From contig JBEKHI010000077.1 in NCBI GenBank assembly GCA_050012355.1, forward strand, positions 1 through 24,263: 24,263 nt of DNA, given 5' to 3'. This document shows, piece after piece, positions 1 through 6,960 of this stretch (position 1 is the first letter of the stretch; each line of letters begins with the position of its first letter). The notes below the pieces were generated by a model, which ran no database searches, was not told where the DNA came from, and was given only the letters and a program-made list of their open reading frames with translations. The position numbers and the translations under genes were made by a program. This stretch comes from JBEKHI01 sp050012355 (GTDB taxonomy: Bacteria > Actinomycetota > Actinomycetes > Streptosporangiales > Streptosporangiaceae).

Positions 1-310
1 AGCCTGAGCAGAGCCGCACCGCCCAGGAACGGCACACCCGGGCCGGCGGCTTGACCGCATTCATGAGCACCACAAGCACCAGCAGCGACATCCGTCCGGC
101 GGCCGCCGGACGCGGCAGCCGGGCCCAGCCGCCTACGGCCCGCAGCCACCCGGCTTTCGACCGCCCCGGGACGAGGCAGGCTTTTCTTGGTAGTGCAACA
201 CCCACCAGGAACGCTCCGCTGCCGTGCACCGGCTGAGGGAAGGACTTTCCAGTAAAGGGGAAACCGCGGCGGCCGCTGGGGTGGGAGGGGGCGGCCGCCG
301 CGGCCCCGGC
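1..310. other. intergenic stretch left of GH92 gene
   Basis: I see no convincing complete gene here. A 20-bp perfect palindrome occupies 93-112 (arms CGTCCGGCGG). A minus-strand reading frame begins at an ATG at 89-91 and runs off the left edge with a hydrophobic start (MSLLVLVVLM). It could be the first 30 codons of a truncated gene, but it lacks a clear Shine-Dalgarno sequence, so I do not call it. The right end of the stretch is taken up by the GH92 terminator hairpin. Confidence 0.4.
264..303 (-). terminator. GH92 transcription terminator hairpin
   Basis: Perfect 13-bp GC-only arms (264-276 and 291-303, CCGCGGCGGCCGC and its complement) enclose a 14-nt loop. On the minus strand the stem is followed by TTTCCCCTTT. 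It starts 8 nt beyond the GH92 stop codon, as expected for an intrinsic terminator of that gene. Confidence 0.7.
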
Positions 311-3300
311 TCAACCGGTTTCGGCGGTGAGTTCCTGGATCGACGCACCGCTGGCGTACAGATCGACCGGGCCGGCGTCGGCCGTGCGGACCTGCAGCGG
401 TGTGGTGTAGGCGTCGGGCACCTGGCCTATCAGGCTGAGCGTCACCGGTGTCGACGTGAGCGAGACCGTCTCGCTCACCAGGTCCTCATCTCCGTTGTAG
501 AAGTCGAGGTAGACGTCGCCCGAGCCTTGCAGCGTGATCGAGGCCTGGTAGTACTCGCCGCCGGTCAGTTCCGACGTCGGGTCGACCCAGATCCAGGTGT
601 TCGGCGCGGCGTCGGTCTCGGTCCACTCGATCGCGCTAGCTCCCTGCGGTGTCGTAACGTCGGGCGTGATCGTCCCGGCTACCGAACCGACGCCGTTCTC
701 CACCGGCCCCTGCCAGTCCAGCTGCCCGGTCGGGGTGGAGCCGAGCAGGTTCGGGCCAGTCGCCACCAGGGTCTCCGGTGTCCGGCCCGGCGGGAAGGTG
801 AGCGCCCCGGCCTGGTAGGACGGCGGCGCGTCGGCCGCCGCCGAGCCCCAGGTCGCGTCGTCGGTGGTGGTCAGGTTGAAGTCCACGCTGGTCGGCCGGT
901 TGCCGGAGAACATCGAGCCATCCAGCCAGGCGTCCTGCGACGAGCGCCCGTTGACCGTCACGCCCTGGATGTACGTCGACGTCGAAGCGCCCGGCGCGTT
1001 GAACGTGACCTGCGGCCGGCCCGGGATGTCGAAGACAGCACGGGAGAAGATCGGCGCGCCGATGTCCAGCACGCTGGTCCCCTGGGTCTGCGGGTAGACA
1101 CCCAGGCTCGCCCACACGTACCAGGAGCTCATCGCGCCCAGGTCGTCGTTACCCGGCTCGCCGCCTGGGCTGTCGGAGTAGACCTGAGTCAGCAGCTCGT
1201 GCACGACCTGCTCCGTCTTGTCCGGCGCGCCCGCGTAGTCGTAAGTCCACGGGGTGTCGAGCGACGGCTCGTTGCCCGCCCAGTCATACGGCGCGTTCGG
1301 TCCGGCGTTGAGCTGAGTGAAGAACGTGTCCAGCCGCTGGACCACGGCCGAGTCGCCGCCCATGGCGGAGATCAGGCCGCCGAGGTCCTGCGGGACCATC
1401 CAGCTGTACTGCGCCGCGTTGCCCTCCTGGAAGCCGTCCTGGCCGAAGCTGCTCATGCCGTAGGTGTCCGGTCCGAGCTCGGGGAACTCACCGGAGCCGT
1501 CCCGCGGCTCGATGTAGCCGGTGGCGGTGTTGAAGATGTTGGTCCAGTTCTGCGAGCGGGTGAGGAAGGTGGCAGCGGTGGAGGTGTCGCCGAGCGCCGA
1601 GGCCAGCCGGGAGATCGCGAAGTCCGACGCGGCGTACTCCAGCGTCTCCGACGCCCCGTTGTCGACCGGCGATAGCGAACTCTCCTGGGTGTTGGGAACG
1701 TACCCAAGCGACTCGTAATCAGCCAGGTCCGGGCGTTCGACATACCAGCCCTGGCCGAGTTCGGAAGCGGTCGGCACCACGGTCGCGCCCTTCACCATGG
1801 CGGCCAGCGCCGCCTTCGCGTCGAAGTTCCTGACTCCGAACGCGTACGCCTCGGCGAGGATGTTATCGGCCGCGTCGCCGTTCATCACTCCGGTGTAGTC
1901 GTTGGCGAACGGCCACTTGGGCAGCCATCCGCCCTGTGACTCGTCGTTGAGCAACGAGGACATCATCTGGCCGGTCTGCTGAGGTACGACCAGGGCGAGC
2001 AATGGCACCTCGTCGCGGTAGATATCCCAGCCCGAGTAGTTGGCGTACTGCACCTGGCCGGGAGCGAGCTTGTGCACCTCGTCGTCGAACCCCAGGTAGT
2101 CGCCGTTGACATCGGAGAACACGCTCGGGTCAAGCAGTGCGTGGTACAGCGCGGTGTAGAACTGCACCTGCTCCGCGGTCGTGCCGCCGCCGATCCTGAT
2201 CCGGCCAAGCAACTGGTTCCACTCCGCGTGGGTGCGGGCCGCGACCGCGGCGGTGGACCATCCGGAGTCCTCCGCCCGCAGGTTCTGCCAGGCGTCGGCG
2301 GTGGACACGTAGGAGATGGCGACCTTCATCGTGACCGTGGGCTGCGAGGTCGTGTCGAAGGTCACCCAGGACCCGGATCCGAGGCCGGTCGCCGCCGCGA
2401 CCTGGGTGCGTGACTGGCCGCCCTTGGCCTCGGTCCCGCGCGGCGCCTGCAGCACGGTGGCCGCGGCCTTGCCGTTGGAGGCCGCGGCCACCCGCTGTAC
2501 CGGCGTGGTGTGCGTGGACACGTCGGAGGACCCGGTGGTCTCGACGATGGATTCTTGCTCCAGTGACAGCGCGGACGCTTCCAGGTCAACCGCGCCCTCG
2601 GCCGCGGTGCGGACCTGGACCACTGGCGCTCCGATGGCCCCGGTCGGGATGGTGGAGGCGATCGTCACCGTGGTCGGCGTGGAGGTGAGGTTGACCGGCT
2701 GGCTGTCAACGTCTTCCTGACCGTTGTAGAAGTCGAGGTACACATCGCCGGTGCCCTGCAGGGTGACGCTCGCCAGGTAGGTGTCCCCCTGGGTCAGTGC
2801 GGGCGGGTCGGCCTGGATCCAGGTGTTCGCCTCGGCCGTCGTCTGCTGCCAGGAGATCGCGCTCGCCCCGGTCGACGTGGTGGTCGCGGCGATGGTCGGC
2901 GTGCTGCCGCCGGCGTTTTCGTAGTGGTAGCCCCAGTCCAGGTCCCCGGTCGGCTCGGTGAAGACGTTCGCGCCGGTCGGCTCGGTCTGCCAGGTGCCGT
3001 AAGAGGTGAACGGCCGGGAGAACTTCGCCACGAAGTGGACCGGGTAAGTGCCCTGCGTTCCGCAGAACTGCCCAGCCGTCTCGTCTCCGGTCACCTCGTC
3101 GTCGCCCACGACGTGGACGTCCGCGGCGGTGTTGCCCGACTCCGAGTCGCCGATCTTGAACAGCATGTTGGCGGCGGTGGTGCTCGGGTAGGTGAACGTG
3201 CCGATGCCGGTGCGGGTGGTCGCCGCTAGGTCCGTCTGGATGGCGCTCGACGTGCCCGGGTTCAGCGTCACACCGTACGACCCGGGAGTAGCACTCTCCG

Positions 3301-3718
3301 AACTGTGCGAGAACGCGTCGGTGCTGTCCACCGGATCGCTGCCGATCGCGCCGGTGGTCGGCAGGATCGGGAAGTCGCCGTAGGCGCTGCATCCCGGGCC
3401 GGAGATGTGCGTCAGGCTGAAGCCCAAGGTCGACGAGTCGGCATAGTTGTAGCCGCCGCCATCCGGCCGCGATGGCGTATCAGGGCTGAAGGTCAGCATC
3501 CCGAACGGCGCGGTCGCGCCCGGGAACGTGTCGATCTGGCCGACCGTGGCGCCACCAGATCCGGTACCGATGAACGGATCGACGAGCGACGCGGGGTCAC
3601 GCACCAGCGCGGCCGGCGATGACGCGGCCGACGCGGGAATTGCCGCGCTGAGCGCGACGGTCATCATCCCGGCGACCGCCACCGCGGCGAGTCTTCCCCG
3701 ATGAGATAGCAACGACAT
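311..3718 (-). CDS. secreted GH92 family alpha-mannosidase with two carbohydrate-binding-like modules
   Basis: This 1135-residue protein matches glycoside hydrolase family 92, calcium-dependent exo-alpha-mannosidases usually acting on alpha-1,2-linked mannose. A signal peptide (about residues 1-32, ending in an ALA-rich AASAA region) implies export. The N-terminal domain begins at DPFIGTG (about residue 47). The catalytic (alpha/alpha)6 part shows SGWDIYRDE (about 560), MNGDAADN (about 610), ETLEYA (about 690), EGNAAQYSW (about 765) and GNDDLGAMSSW (about 855). The EGN and GNDD motifs carry the acidic residues used in catalysis in this family. Two homologous modules of about 130 residues are extra to the family: one is inserted in the N-domain (about 257-388) and one sits at the C-terminus (about 998-1130). 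Both share the core GDVYLDFYNG and resemble beta-sandwich carbohydrate-binding domains. The ATG at 3718 is preceded by GGAGGA (3726-3731). The gene lies after the ABC operon with its own promoter and operator. Confidence 0.93.
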   Translation of the reverse strand: MSLLSHRGRLAAVAVAGMMTVALSAAIPASAASSPAALVRDPASLVDPFIGTGSGGATVGQIDTFPGATAPFGMLTFSPDTPSRPDGGGYNYADSSTLGFSLTHISGPGCSAYGDFPILPTTGAIGSDPVDSTDAFSHSSESATPGSYGVTLNPGTSSAIQTDLAATTRTGIGTFTYPSTTAANMLFKIGDSESGNTAADVHVVGDDEVTGDETAGQFCGTQGTYPVHFVAKFSRPFTSYGTWQTEPTGANVFTEPTGDLDWGYHYENAGGSTPTIAATTTSTGASAISWQQTTAEANTWIQADPPALTQGDTYLASVTLQGTGDVYLDFYNGQEDVDSQPVNLTSTPTTVTIASTIPTGAIGAPVVQVRTAAEGAVDLEASALSLEQESIVETTGSSDVSTHTTPVQRVAAASNGKAAATVLQAPRGTEAKGGQSRTQVAAATGLGSGSWVTFDTTSQPTVTMKVAISYVSTADAWQNLRAEDSGWSTAAVAARTHAEWNQLLGRIRIGGGTTAEQVQFYTALYHALLDPSVFSDVNGDYLGFDDEVHKLAPGQVQYANYSGWDIYRDEVPLLALVVPQQTGQMMSSLLNDESQGGWLPKWPFANDYTGVMNGDAADNILAEAYAFGVRNFDAKAALAAMVKGATVVPTASELGQGWYVERPDLADYESLGYVPNTQESSLSPVDNGASETLEYAASDFAISRLASALGDTSTAATFLTRSQNWTNIFNTATGYIEPRDGSGEFPELGPDTYGMSSFGQDGFQEGNAAQYSWMVPQDLGGLISAMGGDSAVVQRLDTFFTQLNAGPNAPYDWAGNEPSLDTPWTYDYAGAPDKTEQVVHELLTQVYSDSPGGEPGNDDLGAMSSWYVWASLGVYPQTQGTSVLDIGAPIFSRAVFDIPGRPQVTFNAPGASTSTYIQGVTVNGRSSQDAWLDGSMFSGNRPTSVDFNLTTTDDATWGSAAADAPPSYQAGALTFPPGRTPETLVATGPNLLGSTPTGQLDWQGPVENGVGSVAGTITPDVTTPQGASAIEWTETDAAPNTWIWVDPTSELTGGEYYQASITLQGSGDVYLDFYNGDEDLVSETVSLTSTPVTLSLIGQVPDAYTTPLQVRTADAGPVDLYASGASIQELTAETG

Positions 3719-3753
3719 ACCAGCGTCCTCCGTCCCAACGGCCCGGCCCGGAC

Positions 3754-3767
3754 CGACAACGTTGTCA
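3754..3767 (-). promoter_or_regulatory. LacI-type operator at the GH92 promoter
   Basis: On the minus strand the sequence reads TGACAACGTTGTCG, with a perfect 12-bp palindrome GACAACGTTGTC (3755-3766). The central CG and the TG...CA-like edges are typical of LacI/PurR-family operators in actinobacteria (family knowledge). It lies just downstream of the predicted -10, overlapping the expected start of transcription, a position suited to repression. The regulator at 9062-10066 is the obvious candidate, but this is inference. Confidence 0.65.
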
Positions 3768-3773
3768 TCGACG

Positions 3774-3802
3774 GTTCTACATCACCCCACCGATCCGCGC
3801 AA
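3774..3802 (-). promoter_or_regulatory. putative promoter of the GH92 gene
   Basis: Minus strand: -35-like TTGCGC (3797-3802), 17-nt spacer, -10-like TAGAAC (3774-3779). The 17-nt spacing and the operator at about +1 support it. The hexamers themselves are only moderate matches to the housekeeping consensus. Confidence 0.45.
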
Positions 3803-3828
3803 GACCCCTCAAAAGGTCCGGTGCACGA

Positions 3829-3868
3829 GCGAAGGCTGGGTGCGGCCGAAACCGCGCCCAGCCTTCGC
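3829..3868 (-). terminator. terminator hairpin of the GH31-ABC operon
   Basis: Arms GCGAAGGCTGGG (3829-3840) and its exact complement (3857-3868) extend inward by a T-G pair and GCGG/CCGC to a stem of 17 bp with a 6-nt loop (3846-3851). It begins 12 nt past the stop of the sugar-binding protein gene. There is no long U-run after it, which is common in high-GC actinobacteria. It separates the ABC operon from the independently promoted GH92 gene. Confidence 0.75.
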
Positions 3869-3880
3869 ATCAGTAGCGTG

Positions 3881-5149
3881 CTATCCGCTGACCTTCGAGA
3901 TGCCGGAGATCGTCGATTGCGCGGTGGACAACGCCGAGTTCACCGACGCGGTCCCGCTGATCGCGGCCTGGATCGCGGTCCAGATGGCCTGCGACACCTT
4001 CGGGTAGTTGGCGCCGTACTCGGTGGTGCGCGGCCGCGCGGTCTCGGTCTCGTTCGCGAAGACCTGGAACTCGGGACCGCCCTTCAGGTACTGCGCGATG
4101 ACGGCCGTCTTGGACGGCAGGTAGTAGTTCAGCCCGTCGACCTTTTCCATGGTCGCGGTCTGCTGCATGCCCTGGATCCACTCCCACGCGGCCTGCGTCT
4201 GCGCGGACGAGCCGCCGGCGCCGATGTCCATCGTCTCACCGCCGAGCGGGGCGACAACGGTCTGGCCGGCCGTCTGGGTCGGGATCGGCACGATGCCATA
4301 GTCCACGTTGTACTTCAGGCCGGCCGCGTTCAGCTCGGGGAAGATCCACGGGCCGTCCTCGATCATCGCGGCCTTGTCGTTGAGGAACTGCTGGGTGAGG
4401 TCCGGGTCCTGTCCCCAGGTGAGCACCGACTTGGACGCGGAGCCGTCCTTGACCATGTTCGTCCAGAGCTGGAGCGACTGCTCGACGGCGGGCGTCGAAA
4501 CGTTGGTCAGCGACCCTCCGTTGGACCAGAAGAACGGCTCGAGCTGCCAGGTGGACTGCTCGTCACCCGTCGCGTCGAACGCGATCCCGTAATGCGCGGA
4601 GGTGGTCAGCGCCTTGGCGTCGGACTGCAGCTGCGCCCAGGTCGTGGGCGGTGACAGGTGCGCCGCGGCGAACATCTTCTTGTTGTAGAAGATACCGACG
4701 GCGTTGGTCCCGAGCGGGAAGCAGTACTGCTTGCCCTGGTAGGTGCACTCGGCGGTGGCGCCACTGGTGTACCCAGCGTTGGTGAAGCCCTTCATGCCGT
4801 TGATCGAGACCAGCTGCCCGGTCGCGGCCACCTCGGGCACGTCCGGGTTGTCGATCAGCATGAGGTTGGGCATGTCACCGGCCGACGCGTCCTGCAGGAT
4901 CTTGGTGATCAGGTCGGCGTACGGCACCTGGGTACGCTTGACGGTGATGTTCGGGTGTTCCTTCTCAAACTGCTGGTTGTACCACTCGATGGCCTCGTTA
5001 CCGCCGCCGGTGAAGTAGTCGAACTCGGTGATGGTGACCTTGCCGCTGCTACTGCTGCTCCCGCCCGAGGACGACGAGGAACAGGCAGCCGCGGTCACCG
5101 TGAGCATGACCGCACCAGCGACGGCCAGCCACTTTGCTGCCGAACGCAT
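3881..5149 (-). CDS. ABC transporter sugar-binding lipoprotein (MalE-type, family 1)
   Basis: This 422-residue extracellular solute-binding protein captures a sugar or oligosaccharide and delivers it to the two permeases encoded just upstream. The N-terminus has a lipoprotein signal peptide with lipobox AAAC followed by a serine/glycine linker (about residues 15-36), so the mature protein is anchored to the outer face of the membrane. The body reads like family 1 binding proteins: WYNQQFEKEHPNITV (about 60), YADLITKILQDASAG (about 78), FYNKKMFAAAHLSPPTTW (about 152), and a C-terminal region rich in small residues. ATG at 5149 has AAGGAGA (5155-5161) at good spacing. Only 15 nt separate it from the MalG-type permease, so it is the last gene of the operon. 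The substrate is not readable from sequence; the neighbouring GH31 and GH92 suggest alpha-glycosides or mannosides. Confidence 0.92.
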   Translation of the reverse strand: MRSAAKWLAVAGAVMLTVTAAACSSSSSGGSSSSSGKVTITEFDYFTGGGNEAIEWYNQQFEKEHPNITVKRTQVPYADLITKILQDASAGDMPNLMLIDNPDVPEVAATGQLVSINGMKGFTNAGYTSGATAECTYQGKQYCFPLGTNAVGIFYNKKMFAAAHLSPPTTWAQLQSDAKALTTSAHYGIAFDATGDEQSTWQLEPFFWSNGGSLTNVSTPAVEQSLQLWTNMVKDGSASKSVLTWGQDPDLTQQFLNDKAAMIEDGPWIFPELNAAGLKYNVDYGIVPIPTQTAGQTVVAPLGGETMDIGAGGSSAQTQAAWEWIQGMQQTATMEKVDGLNYYLPSKTAVIAQYLKGGPEFQVFANETETARPRTTEYGANYPKVSQAIWTAIQAAISGTASVNSALSTAQSTISGISKVSG

Positions 5150-5164
5150 AGCTTTCTCCTTTAG

Positions 5165-6007
5165 TTAACCCTTGACCGACCCGACCGTCAGGCCGGCCGC
5201 GATGTAGCGTTGCGCGGCGATGAGCAGCATGGCGGCGGGCAGTACGGCGAACACCGCGAGTGCCATCGCCTCCCCCCAGCTGGTCGCGAATTCGCCGACA
5301 TAGGTGTAGATGGACAGCGTGATCGGCTCGAACGTGTTCCCGTTCAGCAACGTCAGGGCGAAGATGAAGTCGCCCCATCCGTTCAGGAACGCGAAGAGCG
5401 CGACGGTGATAATCGCCGACCGGCTCATCGGCAGCACCACCCGGGTGAACGCCCGCCACTCCGACGCGCCGTCGACCCGCGCCGCCGCCAGCACGTCGCG
5501 CGGCAACGAGAGCATGAACGCGCGCAGCACCAGGATGCTGAACGGGACGGCATACGAGGCGTCGGCCAGGATGAGTCCCGGGTAGCTGTTCAGCAGGTGA
5601 AGCTTGTGATAGAGGATGAACATCGAGTTGGCGATCACGATCGACGGCAGGATCTGCGCGATGAGCAGCCCGCCGACCAGCAGGCCGGTGACCCGGAACG
5701 AGTACCGCGCCAGCGCGTGCGCGGCCGGCAGCGCGATCAGCAGCGTGATTATCGTGGTGCCGACCCCGATGATCAGGCTGGACAGCACGTGGCCACCCTG
5801 CGTGGACAGCACGTTGCTGTAGTTGGACAGCGACCACTGCGGCGGGAAGAAGTTGTAGTGCGACGAGGCGATGAGCTGGGCGTTCGTCTCGAACGACGCG
5901 ATGATCACCGCGTAGAGCGGGAACAGCAGCACGACGAGCGCGGCCAGCGCCCCAGTGGTGGCAAGCACAGCGCTGGCGAGCGTCTTGCCGACGTAACGAC
6001 GCTTCAC
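5165..6007 (-). CDS. carbohydrate ABC transporter permease (MalG-type)
   Basis: This 280-residue inner-membrane permease has about six hydrophobic spans, beginning with one at residues 10-35. It carries the cytoplasmic EAA loop that docks the ATPase, here AAARVDGASEWRAF followed by VVLP (about residues 180-200). The start is GTG at 6005-6007, overlapping the upstream stop as GTGA (6004-6007), the usual sign of translational coupling with the MalF-type permease. An open frame continues upstream of this GTG, but it is an out-of-frame shadow of the GH31/permease gene. The permease pairs with the MalF-type unit and the binding protein. No ATP-binding subunit is encoded in the window; streptomycete-type sugar importers commonly share a remote ATPase (MsiK), which is the likely partner here. 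Confidence 0.92.
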   Translation of the reverse strand: MKRRYVGKTLASAVLATTGALAALVVLLFPLYAVIIASFETNAQLIASSHYNFFPPQWSLSNYSNVLSTQGGHVLSSLIIGVGTTIITLLIALPAAHALARYSFRVTGLLVGGLLIAQILPSIVIANSMFILYHKLHLLNSYPGLILADASYAVPFSILVLRAFMLSLPRDVLAAARVDGASEWRAFTRVVLPMSRSAIITVALFAFLNGWGDFIFALTLLNGNTFEPITLSIYTYVGEFATSWGEAMALAVFAVLPAAMLLIAAQRYIAAGLTVGSVKG

Positions 6008-6960
6008 AGCGCATCCCCCCGCAGCGTTTCCCGGTTGAGCCAGATGTAGACGGGCGCGGCGACCAGCGCGATCAGCAGCAGCACGGTGTTTAGCGCCGCG
6101 CCCTGGCCGTAGTTGAAGTCCTGGAACGACAGGTTGTAGGCCCAGGTGGCGATGAGCTGGGTGGAGTTCGCCGGGCCACCTTGGGTCAGCCCGATCACCA
6201 CGTCGAAGACCTTGATGGTGAACACGAAGCCGAGGACGAACACCACCTCGATCACCGGCCGGATGACCGGCAGCTTCACGTGGATGAGCCGCTGCCACGG
6301 TCCGGCGCCGTCGATCCTGGCCGCCTCGACGATCTCGCCGGGGACGTCCTGCAGCGCGCTGTACAGCAGCACGGTGAAGAACGGCACGCCGATCCAGATG
6401 TTGGTGATCAGCACGGTTACGTACGCCCAGCCTGGTGAGAGTACGTAGCCGATCGGATGGCTGATCAGGTGCAGGTCTTGCAGGATCTGGTTGACCGCTC
6501 CGGCCTGGAGCTGGAAAAGGAACTTGAAGATGATGCCGGTGACCAGCAGCGGCAGCAGCCAGGGCACCAGGATCAGCGACCGCGCGAACCGGCTGAGCGG
6601 GAACTTCAGGCTGAACAGCAGCGCGAGCGCGAACCCGATGATGAACTGGAACAGCAGCGACAGCACCGTGAAGCTGAACGTGCGGATGATCGCGCTGTCG
6701 GTGGTCGAGTTCGACAGCGTGGTCGTGTAATTCGAGAACCCGGCCGATGGCGCGAACAGGTGCGAGATCGTGGCGAGCGTGGTCTGCTCGAAGGACAGGA
6801 TCAGGTTGTAGATAATCGGGATCGCGAACGCGAACAGCACGTACAGTCCGGCGGGGACGAGGAAACCCCATCTCGCCGCCTGCCGCCACCGTCTGGCCCG
6901 CCGGGATGCCGGCGAGCCGCCGTAGCTGGCTGACCGTCGCACCCGCGCGATGGTATTCGT
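6004..6960 (-). CDS. MalF-type sugar permease moiety (possible separate cistron)
   Basis: This is the permease portion of the fused frame, listed separately because it is a complete permease of about 318 residues, the normal MalF size. If it is independently translated, the likely ancestral start is the codon at 6958-6960, now ACG, 6 nt after a strong GGAGGGGGG. An in-frame GTG a few codons later lacks a ribosome site at useful distance. The N-terminal basic stretch (RRARRWRQAARW) followed by the first span is typical of a true permease N-terminus. The stop TGA at 6004-6006 overlaps the MalG-type start. With the binding protein it forms a CUT1-type importer. Confidence 0.5.
   Translation of the reverse strand, partial: TNTIARVRRSASYGGSPASRRARRWRQAARWGFLVPAGLYVLFAFAIPIIYNLILSFEQTTLATISHLFAPSAGFSNYTTTLSNSTTDSAIIRTFSFTVLSLLFQFIIGFALALLFSLKFPLSRFARSLILVPWLLPLLVTGIIFKFLFQLQAGAVNQILQDLHLISHPIGYVLSPGWAYVTVLITNIWIGVPFFTVLLYSALQDVPGEIVEAARIDGAGPWQRLIHVKLPVIRPVIEVVFVLGFVFTIKVFDVVIGLTQGGPANSTQLIATWAYNLSFQDFNYGQGAALNTVLLLIALVAAPVYIWLNRETLRGDAL

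Noticed and set aside
224..1675. Long plus-strand open frame (483 codons) opposite GH92
   Set aside because: Arg/Val-rich translation without recognisable motifs. It is the antisense shadow typical of high-GC genes, and GH92 on the other strand is secure.
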